A stretch of DNA of 64,000 nucleotides from Ephydatia muelleri (lineage: Eukaryota; Porifera; Demospongiae; Spongillida; Spongillidae), in assembly GCA_013339895.1 (NCBI GenBank), contig JABACO010000016.1, forward strand, positions 4,607,767-4,671,766. Reading direction: 5' to 3'. The translations under genes and the position numbers were made by a program. The notes below the pieces were generated by a model. That model made no database searches and was not told where the DNA came from. It saw only the letters and a list, made by a program, of their open reading frames with translations. Each line of letters starts with the position of its first letter. Positions within the stretch are counted from its first letter, which is position 1. This document shows, one piece after another, positions 22,082-33,233 of the stretch.

Positions 22082-22290
22082 AGGGCGTCAACCATATGCA
22101 GATGAGTATCGTTGAAGTGTTCACGTCTGCATATGAACACTTCAATGATACTCAGCTGCATATGGCTGATATGCAGACTCTGCACAACTCTGCATACTAA
22201 ATGCTGTGGCGCAGTGACAGATGTAATTCTTCTTGCACAACTCTGCATACTAAATGCTGTGGCGCAGTGTGTTTTTATAACACAAACCAA
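22082..22290. repeat. Hairpin plus a 31-bp direct repeat
   Basis: CATATGCAGATGAGTATCGTTGAAGTGTTC pairs with a nearly complementary stretch ending near 22165. Further on, AACTCTGCATACTAAATGCTGTGGCGCAGTG occurs twice (about 22188 and 22241). Probably the remnant of a small repeat element. 22291-22721 holds only T-rich low-complexity sequence (22627-22668). Confidence 0.6.
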
Positions 22291-22721
22291 TTAGGTACCT
22301 GCGCTTACACTATTATTTTATGTACGCATGCAAGACCGCAGGGCGCGGGCAGCAGTGGCATGTAGTCTAGCACGCTGGCGAAAACATTGATTTAGATTAA
22401 GGTAGATATATTCGATTTAATCTACACAATTATTGCGCCATAAGTTTACTCGGCAAGCATGCCAATCCTCTTACATGTATAGACCACTCATCGTTTTTCA
22501 AATGTTAACATCATGCAGCAATCAAGATCTTCACCCCCTTTTTTTTCTGGACACATGACTACTCACATGCACACTTCATCCTTGCCTTTCCCCCACAAAT
22601 GATTTGTCTCGTGTTACATGATTTCTCTTTTATTTTATTTTTTATTTTTTTATTTTTTATTTTTTGCATACACGTATACATGGTACACTTACCCGTATAC
22701 TTACCCGTATACATGATATAC

Positions 22722-22960
22722 TTACCCGGGCCCAGTGAAGACGTTGGTTTCAGCCATTTCTAGTACTTCTAAGTAGCCATCCGGCTCTCCGTGGTACAAT
22801 GCTACGGTGATCTCGTGCTGGGCCATGTATGCAAATGTACTAACAGGATCATCGAGCTTTAATATGCTTAAGTACACAGTTATTTCCTCGACGTGGATAA
22901 CCGCTTTATCGTCATACACAGCAATAAAAAGGTAGTGCATGTCACTAGATTTGTCTAGTG
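22722..22960 (-). CDS. Orphan coding exon with strong splice donor, unknown family
   Basis: On the minus strand an ATG-led frame reading MHYLFIAVYDDKAVIH and onward for about 75 codons ends at GGGCCCG followed by GTAAGTAT, a consensus 5' splice site. The amino-acid pattern (alternating hydrophobic strands, acidic stretches) looks protein-like. No downstream acceptor exon was recognised at lower coordinates. A perfect palindrome GCATGTCACTAGA/TCTAGTGACATGC spans its putative start (22938-22966). Confidence 0.35.
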
Positions 22961-23651
22961 ACATGCAAGAATAAACAGACACTCGCTAAATGTAGTGACG
23001 TCCACTCGATTGAGTATCAGTGAATGTCACTACGTTTTTATAGTGCGATACACTAGCGAATTCTCACGTGATTTAATAGTAGTGGAACCATTGCTCACGT
23101 GAACTCTCATTCGTTCACGCCTTCAGGTTTGAAATCACGTGATCATGCGACGATGAATTATTATTATTAATAGAAATACGAAACATACGTAAAACTTCGT
23201 ATACTATCAGTAAAGGTTCATGCAGTCAAGCACTTGTCCGTAAACTGATCGTCAGGTACAAAGTTATACCACCATTATTGACGTGCTGCATCTTCCTGAT
23301 GGTGAATTCAAATGGATTCTTCATACCGGTATAGTTGATCATTTATTTTGGTATATCCTCTGAGGAGGGAAACTTTTCAAGCCATAGCTGGATTACTGCA
23401 GAAATATGTTTCCAAGTTATCGGCCTTCCTAGTAGTATTAGCCTCTTCAGAGATGATGATAGAGAATATGTCAGTGATTATAAAGATCCTTGAATCATGG
23501 CCAAGTCAGTGGAAGGCCTCGCCATCCACAATCTCAAGGTGTCTGAGTGCCAAAATAGCAGATCACAAGACTTGTAGACCACCATGGTCATGTTGGCTTC
23601 TTCACATTGTCTGTAAGTTTAGGATCAGTATAATTCTATTTTAGTGGTCTT

Positions 23652-23899
23652 TATATGGGATTGTTTCTGCGAAAAGGGACCTAACACATGTATTTCAAGA
23701 TTTCAATTTTTCTTGAAATGTCCCTACACACTACTTCTTACGCACTAATAATTGGAGTATCCATCATGGAGTTGTAAGACTCTGAATTTGTAATTAGTCA
23801 TACATTCAACGCAAGCGTACGTTTCTATTTTTTGCGCGTACTGGAAGTTTTAAGATGCATGCGTTAGGTCCCTTTTCGCGCCGGAAACGATCCCATATA
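23652..23899. mobile_element. MITE-like element, 248 bp, about 38-bp terminal inverted repeats
   Basis: TATATGGGATTGTTTCTGCGAAAAGGGACCTAAC at the left end is matched in reverse complement by GTTAGGTCCCTTTTCGCGCCGGAAACGATCCCATATA at the right. The centre is non-coding. TA dinucleotides at both ends would fit a Tc1/mariner-like insertion, but this is not proven. Confidence 0.75.
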
Positions 23900-25106
23900 T
23901 AGATTGCCTCATTTGTGTTTTGTAATTGCTGCAGTTTCCATGACAACTCAGGTACATGACTCAATATGGCAAATAACATATGAACTAGTATTTCAGCCAG
24001 CCCCCTACGTAAATATTTCACATAGCAACGGGGTTAATTACGACCGTAGCAACCAACGTGGGCTTAAAGATGCTCGTTTTTTTACCACGAGGACAGTTAT
24101 TAACTCTTCTTTACACTTCGGATCCTACTTCTATATTGTCTGGTGCTCTGAATGATGTGAGTTAATGCCGCTTATATTCTGTCGACAATATGTTACACGC
24201 TCGCGAATTCTGTGTGTGGTGTTTGAGGTCAGGGGATACAGATTGCTCTGGTACTATTTCCGCCCTTATGAAGTACCCTGAAACTTTTATAATATAACTG
24301 ATATAGGTTTGGCTGTAAGATTTTCAATAAAACTCGTGGTGCCGCGATTCCGCAGTAGGCGTTTGGAATATTGCAATATTTCCTCGATGTTTGACGCCAC
24401 CTACATGTACCTAGCTTAAACTGGCTTGCCTGAATCACGATGCCATGCATTTCAACATTTTAGCCCACCATTAAACACTCTTGAATCCATTAGGTTGTGC
24501 TGTCTAGTGAAGAAACATGAGAATAAATGTAAGCTTAAGTTTAGGAGGTGTGGCACTCTGAATTTGAAGAGAGACCTTTAAGTAGTGTTCCTCCATAATG
24601 CACTTCAGCCTCTATTGGATCAGGGATGGTTTTATATGCAGTTTCAAGGCTGTTGAACTAGGAGTGGGTAGATTCGGCCCCCTTCTCACCCATCAACCCA
24701 CATCCAGCGAGGTGGGAACGAATGCAATCCAACATGTGGTGTTCTTGGATGTGCACTTTTATAGTTCTTCTGGCACCTTTGAACTTGGCATCAAAGGTAT
24801 TAAAAAATCCTTGATAGCATTGCCTGTTAAAATAAAAATGCAATGAAGTTCTGTGTTAGTGTGAGATTGTTTCTGAGCATGTGTGTGTATGTGATGTGTA
24901 CATGTGTGTGAAATTGCCTGTTTAAAATGAAGTTCTGTGTCAGTGTGAGACTGCTTCTAAGCATGTGCTAGTTTGATACAGAAACTGTGACATTGCATGT
25001 ATGTACTTACTGCTCCTCCCGTAGGTGGTTGGATTGTGCTGTTTTGAAGTTCATGTAGAACTTGTGCTGGCTTGTTGTGCTGACGGCAATGGGGTGTGTT
25101 GTAAGC
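23900..25106. other. Intergenic, minor direct repeat
   Basis: ATGAAGTTCTGTGTTAGTGTGAGA and a near copy occur about 90 bp apart (about 24843 and 24927). A short open frame at 24598-24846 shows no known domain. Confidence 0.35.
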
Positions 25107-25610
25107 TCAAGCCATAACATCTGTCCCACTAGATGTACAGTGCACCTTTATGTCACCAAGCAACCGAATGATACGCTCTGCCGGAGGCTGTATGAGCTCG
25201 GCGGGCTGAAGACTGGTGACTGAATAGCAGCAGGGGCACTTGAGTCGTACAGTGACACGAATCCACTCCTTAAGACACGAGCTACAAACATAGGCATGGC
25301 ATGGTAGCTCTATAGGTTGATGTAGCATGTACAAACAAATTGGACACTTAACTGCGTTTACCATTGACAATATCTGTTTTGTTGACACAGAAAGCACCAG
25401 TACTTTGGTGATAATAGCAGGTGGTCTATCACAGCCATGATGCCTGTTGGTGTGTACCATAGCTGCTATACTTGTAAAATGGTTTACATGCCTACAGTTA
25501 AGCTACATGAACACCTTACAAGTGTGTGGACCAGTTATATGGCTGCACTTGACACACTTGTATTGGTTCTTACACCTGGCTCCTCTATGAAGTTTGCACC
25601 CACATACCAT
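25107..25610 (-). pseudogene. RAG1 N-terminal-like (N-RAG) RING/zinc module, fragment
   Basis: On the minus strand, one frame from ATG 25610 begins with a Cys-rich cluster (VCGCKLHRGARCKNQYKC). It meets a TAG, then continues in the same frame with a RING-type module: CPICLYMLHQPIELPC, CSSCLKEW and CPCC, followed by a PPAERIIRLLGDIKVHC segment. This arrangement (Cys-rich linker, RING, conserved LLG tail) is that of invertebrate proteins resembling the N-terminal half of RAG1, some of which are carried by N-RAG transposons. The zinc-ligand histidine spacing is unusual (CHAYVC). The in-frame stop may be a mutation or lie in a tiny intron. There is no RAG1 catalytic core here. Confidence 0.6.
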
Positions 25611-26418
25611 GGAGAGATCCGCCGATCGGCATTTGTGGTGGGATTCTATAGCTATTTATGAGGTGGTGCGCATTATTCATGATGTGGATGGAGTGTTATT
25701 ATGTATTTCTGTGAGTGGCAGGAACTGCGGCACCACGAGTAAAACACATATTCTTACGTGAAAAAGATTGATCGTTCCACTCCTGCGTCTTTTTGTACCA
25801 CTTATAAGGGCGGAAAAAAGATACGAAGGCCAGACTGAATGGCATTTTTCGCGCCATTTGGAGAGTACAATATGCGCGTGGTAAAGTGTAGAATCACGCT
25901 ACGCGTTGGGACATGCGTTTAAGTGAAAATAAAAACCAAACTAGTTATACTAGTTAGAAATGGTAACCTTTTTTGATGGGTGAACTTTTAATGAGATGGC
26001 GGCTAGCCATGATTGACTTGAACCGTAAATGATGTCAGTGCGTTCTATCAGAGATCATATATATGATCTCTGGTTCTATTTATAAGCCTTTTGTCCACTC
26101 GAAATAGCCGTGCCCCCAAGGTCAATCATAATTCCTGAGCCAATTGCAAGATACAAGGGTCAGATTGATGAACAAGAACTTGATGATGGTGACACTGCAG
26201 AGGATGATAAAACGTATGCTGCTGATAACGATATGCAGAGTACTAAGCGGGCCTGGATATATCAGATGTGAATGAAAAAGAATGAAAGAGAAAAACATGT
26301 ATGAAGAGGATGGTGAGAATCAGCAAGAAGAGTATGAAATGCTGATACAGCATGTTAAAGGCAGCTCAAGAATGATTTTGTATGCAGATCAAAGTCAATG
26401 TGGCAGGCTACTTTTGTG
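25611..26418. other. Intergenic; 22-bp palindrome
   Basis: AGAGATCATATATATGATCTCT near 26050-26071 is perfectly palindromic. No gene recognised. Confidence 0.4.
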
Positions 26419-26639
26419 ACCGCTTGGAAGTTGGCACCACATTCCACACTAATTATCACAAAACAATATTGTGAGGCGGGCGCCAGTGACCCACAAGTGC
26501 AAGAACTAACTATAATTACACAATAACTGCATCATGCGTCATGCATCATGCGTGAACCAGTACATATAATAAGTATAATAATATTCCACTACCACAGCAT
26601 CTGATGAGATCTACACATTTCTAAAAATGTGTGATTATA

Positions 26640-29145
26640 ATGGCTCCTCCCCCATGAGGACCATGGCTATGTCACACACGTGAGAGTGAGTTTACCCTAC
26701 TGTCTGACCAAGGTAAGCGATGTTCTGGTGATCCTGCACCACCAGAGCATCTGATGAGGTCTGTCTCAAATTTCTGAACATGTGTCATTAAAATGGCCCC
26801 TCCCCCTTGAGGACCATGGCTATGTCACACATGTGAGAGTGAGTTTACCCTACTGTCTGACCAAGGTAAGCGATGTTCTGGTGATCCTGCACCACCAGAG
26901 CATCTGATGAGGTCTGTCACACATTTCAGAACATGTGTGATTAAAATGGCCCCTCCCCCTTGAGGACCATGGCTATGTCACACATGTGAGAGTGAGTTTA
27001 CCCCACTGTCTGACCAAGGTAAGCGATGTTCTGGTGATCCTGCACCCCCAGAGCATCTGATGAGGTCTGTCTCACATTTCTGAACATGTGTCATTAAAAT
27101 GGCCCCTCCCCCTTGAGGACCATGGCCATGTCACACATGTGAGAGTGAGTTTACCCTACTGTCTGACCAAGGTAAGTGATGTTCTGGTGATCCTGCACCA
27201 CCAGAGCATCTGATGAGGTCTGTCACACATTTCAGAACATGTGTGATTAAAATGGCCCCTCCCCCTTGAGAACCATGGCCATGTCACACATGTGAGAGAG
27301 AGTTTACCCCACTGTCTGACCAAGGTAAGCGATGTTCTGGTGATCCTGCACCCCCAGAGCATCTGATGAGGTCTGTCTCACATTTCTGAACATGTGTCAT
27401 TAAAATGGCCCCTCCCCCTTGAGGACCATGGCCATGTCACACATGTGAGAGTGAGTTTACCCTACTGTCTGACCAAGGTAAGTGATGTTCTGGTGATCCT
27501 GCACCACCAGAGCATCTGATGAGGTCTGTCACACATTTCAGAACATGTGTGATTAAAATGGCCCCTCCCCCTTGAGAACCATGGCCATGTCACACATGTG
27601 AGAGAGAGTTTACCCCACTGTCTGACCAAGGTAAGCGATGTTCTGGTGATCCTGCACCACCAGAGCATCTGATGAGGTCTATCACACATTTCTGAACATG
27701 TGTCATTAAAATGGCCCCTCCCCCTTGAGGACCATGGCCATGTCACACATGTGAGAGAGAGTTTACCCCACTGTCTGACCAAGGTAAGCGATGTTCTGGT
27801 GATCCTGCACCACCAGAGCATCTGATGAGGTCTGTCTCACATTTCTGAACATGTGTGATTAAAATGGCCCCTCCCCCTTGAGGACCATGGCCATGTCACA
27901 CATGTGAGAGTGAGTTTACCCCACTGTCTGACCAAGGTAAGCGATGTTCTGGTGATCCTGCACCACCAGAGCATCTGATGAGGTCTGTCTCACATTTCTG
28001 AACATGTGTCATTAAAATGGCCCCTCCCCCTTGAGGACCATGGCCATGTCACACATGTGAGAGTGAGTTTACCCTACTGTCTGACCAAGGTAAGTGATGT
28101 TCTGGTGATCCTGCACCACCAGAGCATCTGATGAGGTCTGTCACACATTTCAGAACATGTGTGATTAAAATGGCCCCTCCCCCTTGAGAACCATGGCCAT
28201 GTCACACATGTGAGAGAGAGTTTACCCCACTGTCTGACCAAGGTAAGCGATGTTCTGGTGATCCTGCACCACCAGAGCATCTGATGAGGTCTGTCTCACA
28301 TTTCTGAACATGTGTGATTAAAATGGCCCCTCCCCCTTGAGGACCATGGCCATGTCACACATGTGAGAGTGAGTTTACCCCACTGTCTGACCAAGGTAAG
28401 CGATGTTCTGGTGATCCTGCACCACCAGAGCATCTGATGAGGTCTGTCTCACATTTCTGAACATGTGTCATTAAAATGGCCCCTCCCCCTTGAGGACCAT
28501 GGCCATGTCACACATGTGAGAGTGAGTTTACCCTACTGTCTGACCAAGGTAAGTGATGTTCTGGTGATCCTGCACCACCAGAGCATCTGATGAGGTCTGT
28601 CACACATTTCTGAACATGTGTGATTAAAATGGCCCCTCCCCCTTGAGAACCATGGCCATGTCACACACGTGAGAGAGAGTTTACCCCACTGTCTGACCAA
28701 GGTAAGCGATGTTCTGGTGATCCTGCACCACCAGAGCATCTGATGAGGTCTGTCTCACATTTCTGAACATGTGTCATTAAAATGGCCCCTCCCCCTTGAG
28801 GACCATGGCCATGTCACACACGTGAGAGTGAGTTTACCCTACTGTCTGACCAAGGTAAGTGATGTTCTGGTGATCCTGCACCACCAGAGCATCTGATGAG
28901 GTCTGTCACACATTTCAGAACATGTGTGATTAAAATGGCCCCTCCCCCTTGAGGACCATGGCCATGTCACACATGTGAGAGAGAGTTTACCCAACTGTCT
29001 GACCAAGGTAAGCGATGTTCTGGTGATCCTGCACCACCAGAGCATCTGATGAGGTCTGTCACACATTTCAGAACATGTGTGATTAAAATGGCCCCTCCCT
29101 CTTGAGGACCATGGCCATGTCACACATGTGAGAGTGAGTTTACCC
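26640..29145 (+). repeat. Tandem array, 153-bp unit, about 16 copies
   Basis: The word CTGTCTGACCAAGGTAAG recurs every 153 bp from 26700 (26700, 26853, 27006 and so on to 28995). Units differ at few positions, e.g. CCCTACTG versus CCCCACTG and GTCACACATTTCAG versus GTCTCACATTTCTG, and the variants alternate, giving a higher-order pattern. Because 153 is divisible by three, long minus-strand frames appear, but they are a by-product. Confidence 0.97.
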
Positions 29146-29146
29146 T

Positions 29147-29690
29147 AGGGTAAACTCACTCTCACATGTGTGACATGGCCATGGTCCTCAAGGGGGAGGG
29201 GCCATTTTAATCACACATGTTCTGAAATGTGTGACAGACCTCATCAGATGCTCTGGTGGTGCAGGATCACCAGAACATCGCTTACCTTGGTCAGACAGTG
29301 GGGTAAACTCACTCTCACATGTGTGACATGGCCATGGTCCTCAAGGGGGAGGGGCCATTTTAATCACACATGTTCAGAAATGTGAGACAGACCTCATCAG
29401 ATGCTCTGGTGGTGCAGGATCACCAGAACATCGCTTACCTTGGTCAGACAGTGGGGTAAACTCACTCTCACGTGTGTGACATGGCCATGGTCCTCAAGTG
29501 GGAGGGGCCATTTTAATGACACATGTTCAGAAATGTGAGACAGACCTCATCAGATGCTCTGGTGGTGCAGGATCACCAGAACATCGCTTACCTTGGTCAG
29601 ACAGTAGGGTGAACTCACTCTCACGTGTGTGACATGGCCATGGTCCTCATGGGGGAGGAGCCATTATAATCACACATTTTTAGAAATGTG
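29147..29690 (-). repeat. Inverted continuation of the 153-bp array, about 3.5 copies
   Basis: At the centre GTTTACCCTAGGGTAAAC (29138-29155) the array flips orientation and runs on as reverse complement copies to the outer diverged unit near 29690. Confidence 0.95.
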
Positions 29691-29866
29691 TAGACCTCAT
29701 CAGATATTATACTTATTATATGTACCGGTTCACGCATGATGCATGACGCATGATGCAGTTATTGTGTAATTATAGTTAGTTCTTGCACTTGTGGGTCACT
29801 GGCGCCCGCCGCACAATATTGTTTTGTGATAATTAGTGTGGAATGTGGTGCCAACTTCCAAGCGGT

Positions 29867-30204
29867 GGTGTTTCTCGTTCTCGTGAGTAACGTTTGTCTT
29901 GTGTGCAAGCCTGCAATGCGTTGGAACACTCGCGTTTGATGTCGCCTCTGTCTTTCCCAATCAGGTCGTGTGTATGAGAAGTTGTGTGCGCGTTACAAAA
30001 ATAAAATAGGAAAATAAAAAATAACTTAGACAGAATAGGACTTGCTCCCTTTGAGGAAAGGCAAATACTGTACCTTATGTGTACGAATCATCGATACAAT
30101 TGTTTTAGGGATGCTCAACTTCAGGGAGTCTCCATCTATGACTATTATATCACTATTCGTTTTTTTACAGGTCGAAGAACTATGAATAATAATAATAATA
30201 GTAA
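29867..30204. other. Intergenic with AAT microsatellite at the right edge
   Basis: GAATAATAATAATAATAGTAA at 30184-30204 directly precedes a LINE scrap. Nothing else recognised. Confidence 0.5.
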
Positions 30205-30265
30205 CGGATTGAAGGATGCTTTTGCCCAGTTTTGCCATAGGACTCGGCTGGGTGGTCAGTTTGAG
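30205..30265 (+). mobile_element. LINE fragment (REL-endonuclease region)
   Basis: Encodes GLKDAFAQFCHRTRLGGQFEQ, matching LRDVFAQFCHRARLGGQLE of the LINE copy at 54850-55715. It is truncated on both sides and abuts an AAT microsatellite. Confidence 0.65.
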
Positions 30266-30774
30266 CAGAGATCATATCATCATATCTTTTGTCTATCTAA
30301 GGGCTCGTAGCTGTAGGAACAGCAATTTCCTAATCCTTCCCATTATGACTGTGTGGCTTCCAAAAAGTTTGTCACTACTCCCACTTTTCTTTTCCCACTC
30401 CCCATCGCTCTCGAAATGTCGAATCAGCTGATTCAACCAGTTTTCTATTTATGCAGCCATGCATTTATCGTTGCAGCTAGAGCTCCGCCTAGTATTTTGC
30501 ACATTATGTGTTACGATTGCGCCTACATGTAATGGGGAGAGGTATGATGAGGATTAAATCATTGCCGTGCCATGATCCAAACTTTGGAATGTATATGTAG
30601 TTGTGCTGCCGCGTGGGCGTGAGACAGCGATATTCCAAGTACGGAATTGTTTATTTCCGGTACGAAAAACATTGCACTGTAATATTGTGACGTAAAGGGT
30701 CAAAGTGTATGTATACGTTGACCTTTAGCCTTTGTCATAATCAGTATCCGCGAGCAAGCGAAAGGACCCCCGAT

Positions 30775-32416
30775 ATGGAGTTCGAACACAAAGAAAGCTT
30801 ACTGCAGTCTGGGTCTTCGAGTCACCAGGCAAGTGTCACATGCATGAAGCTTCAGTCTTCTTTTACTCAGAAATCCCCCATGCACCGCTCAGGAATCAGA
30901 GATCGATCATCCTTTTTTACCGGGCTTGCCGCCTCAGGTTGTGATCACCCAGCCTTCTAATTCCAATTTTGAACTCTCGCCTCCTCACAACTTTGTCTAT
31001 TTGACCGGAATAATGGCAGCAATTTTAGCACTCCTGAACGTGTGTAGCCTGATCTGTACCGCCCCCGCCTTCTATCTTGCCTTCTCTGTACGTTCAACTG
31101 TCGTGATTGTGTGTGTCTGTGTGTATGCGTGTGTGCGTACGTTCAGCTGACTTGTGTGTGTGCATGTGTGTGAGTGTGTATATGTGTGTATGGGGGCGAT
31201 GGAAGTCATTTAGACAGAACAAGAATGGTCTAATTATAGGAGGAGAGTGTCTGGAGGATTAAACTGTCCTCAGGACGTCGTTGGAGTAAGTGGTCTATCG
31301 AATGCTACTTGCGAATCGGCTTCGCTATCTTGGTTAAAAGGGGTGAAAAGTACATGCAATCATGCTTTGGGATTCAAGTTTGTTTTTGCATAGCATGCAA
31401 GTCTAACTTATACTGCCGATAACGAATGGCAGGTGTCGCTCATACCGCGTAAGAAGAGTTAATCATAAAACCATGATTGCCGCATTATTCATTTATATTT
31501 AAAACACCCGTTCAAAACCTCCTGGTATTCACTGTCTATTTGCAACAATTTTTTATTCATGCATACGACAAGTCACTCCGGGGAGTAAAGTGACTTGTCG
31601 CTAATTTGAAGTTGGTCAAAATACATCATCTCTGGAGCGAGTGGCCCAATTTTGCCGTACCTTTTATATGCATAAAAATTTCATTCAGTGTATTTTGACC
31701 AACTTTAAATTACAACTTACTCCGAAGTGGCATGTCCTATATGACACTCCGGAGGCCAGAAAGGGGGGGTTGTCAGTGTTCTTCCTCAATACTTTTGTAA
31801 CTGTTCACCAACATGGCGACTATAATTAGTAATCTTTTATCAGTTACTCCTGCTGTGGTGCTAAATTATTTAGTATTTTAACATAATCTCCTTTCATGTC
31901 GTTTAGCTCCTAGCTGTCTTGTATGGGTAGTGGCATGCAGGGCTGTCCGAAATAATAGTTTCAGGTGCTTCAGCTAGCTGTCAGTGGGGAAGGTACAGTG
32001 CTCAATGTGGCTTAATGTGCCAAAGAGAAAGTAACACCAGTACCCCTTCAGAGTGGGTTTTGTAAGAGCACACCATCAAGTGGTCGTGGTGCTACTGTAC
32101 GCTGATGATAGAGTGTTGTACTTTAATGGAAGCACTGTGCATTATGGCTGACCATTGTGAGGCAATTGCATGTGATAGGATTTTAAATGTACATTTGCTA
32201 ACACCATAATGTCTTTTTCAGTCAAAACGCCAGTCAGAGAGTGGTGATTACAAGTCTGCAAAAAGTTCCAGCATTACAGTATCTGCTCTGCTGGTGGCTG
32301 CTGTGGTATTTGAAGCCATTTGTACCATCATTTTCTTTGTTATCATTATTTCCATTGTTTTGGCAATAAAAGTAACTTTAGACTCACTCGCTACAGGATT
32401 TAATCCGTCAGACTAG
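30775..32416 (+). CDS. CD225/dispanin (IFITM-like) membrane protein, copy A
   Basis: Proposed exons: 30775-30828 (MEFEHKESLL...), 30938-31087 and 32222-32416. The large intron has GTACGT...TTTTCAG borders in phase 0. The first intron uses a GC donor (CAG|GCAAGT), and its acceptor could be at 30937. The protein (about 132 residues) has a short polar N terminus, a first hydrophobic segment (VYLTGIMAAILALLNVCSLICTAPAFYLAFS), a cytoplasmic loop SKRQSESGDYKSAKSSS, and a C-terminal transmembrane helix (about 30 residues, rich in Val/Ile). The loop GDY..A..S is the CD225 signature. Family members sit in cell or endosomal membranes and include antiviral IFITMs and synaptic dispanins. The role here is unknown. 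AATAAA lies at 32515-32520. Confidence 0.82.
31567..31711. repeat. Hairpin element in the CD225 intron
   Basis: GACAAGTCACT/AGTGACTTGTC (31567-31599) is followed by AATTTGAAGTTGGTCAAAATAC paired with GTATTTTGACCAACTTTAAATT (31690-31711). A copy lies in the intron of the minus-strand paralogue (about 48110-48320). Probably a small MITE present before the duplication. Confidence 0.65.
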
Positions 32417-33233
32417 ATACTCCACTTCACATTTCATGAGACTGCTGTTGAACATGACAAATATTACTACACAATATGTATTACAATTCTGACAGTCTGA
32501 GTTTGTTATGATTTAATAAAGTGTGCATGTATAAGAACACTATATCAATATTGAGAACTGATTTTTTTGTGGGAGGGGGATTGGAGGAGTGGAGGGGGAT
32601 CTACTATAGACAGTCAAAGTCTAGCAAACAGGCATATCATTCTTCCTAAATTTAGCAATGAGTATATTTATTTTGTCTTCTTATACTGAGGATGCAAGGC
32701 AGTTGGTCAATTGTTTTTCTATGATATGCTGATACCAAATAAGCAACCCTGTCCTTTGTTTAAATGTATAGTGCATTGCAGTGACAGACAATTTGCCTAA
32801 GATGAATTGACATGATGCATGTCAACCACAGATGCGGTGAAATTTATTGCACACAATGCTAACATTCATTTGCTTGGTCCATGCACTCGCCTTGCAAGAC
32901 CTCCACACTATCAATGCCTAGATTCTTCATTTTTGTACAGTCTGTCAAGTGATCAACACAACCAAAACTGCATTGCTGCTTGCCATGCAGCTCAACCTAA
33001 GCCAAAGTGGTATGGAGCCCTGCTGTCTTCCTTTATACCACTCTCTCACTGCTTTCATTGCCTTAGTTGGCTCTGCTGGTCTCACACACACCTGTTATCC
33101 TGACTGATGCAGGGAGCATTTTCAATAGCCATCTGCCACCTGAGGGTGCAGCGACTCCTTAGCTCTGCTCCCTCTCAGCAGCACACCCTTTCAGCTAGGT
33201 TGGAAACTGTAACTCCCAGCTTTCCTGTAGCTC

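Larger units (their letters stand above)
26419..29866. mobile_element. Giant foldback element filled with 153-bp satellite
   Basis: ACCGCTTGGAAGTTGGCACC at 26419 is repeated in inverse at 29847-29866. The inverted match continues inward through unique sequence (26419-26600 versus 29690-29866), including the odd TGCATCATGCGTCATGCATCATGCG block, and through a diverged outer repeat unit. Inside lies a tandem array of a 153-bp unit: direct copies from about 26640 to 29145, then inverted copies to 29690. The structure resembles foldback or satellite-bearing non-autonomous transposons. No transposase is encoded and target duplications are not evident. Confidence 0.85.
30479..33233 (+). repeat. Inverted segmental duplication, copy A
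   Basis: The reverse complement of this segment is found at 46341-49402, with high identity through exons and introns and a few insertions. It starts at GAGCTCCGCCTAGTATTTTGC and ends near CTTTCCTGTAGCTC. It contains a complete CD225-like gene and about 800 bp of shared 3' flank, which carries a conserved LGPCTRLARP...CHAAQPKPKWYG reading stretch that is probably non-coding. Confidence 0.9.

Noticed and set aside
26640-29145. CRISPR-like regular repeats
   Set aside because: The 153-bp units are contiguous with no unique spacers; it is satellite DNA in a eukaryote.
27156-29385. Repeated open frames encoding a 51-residue unit in the 153-bp array
   Set aside because: They exist because the unit length is divisible by three; stops occur in alternate units and there is no protein-like composition.
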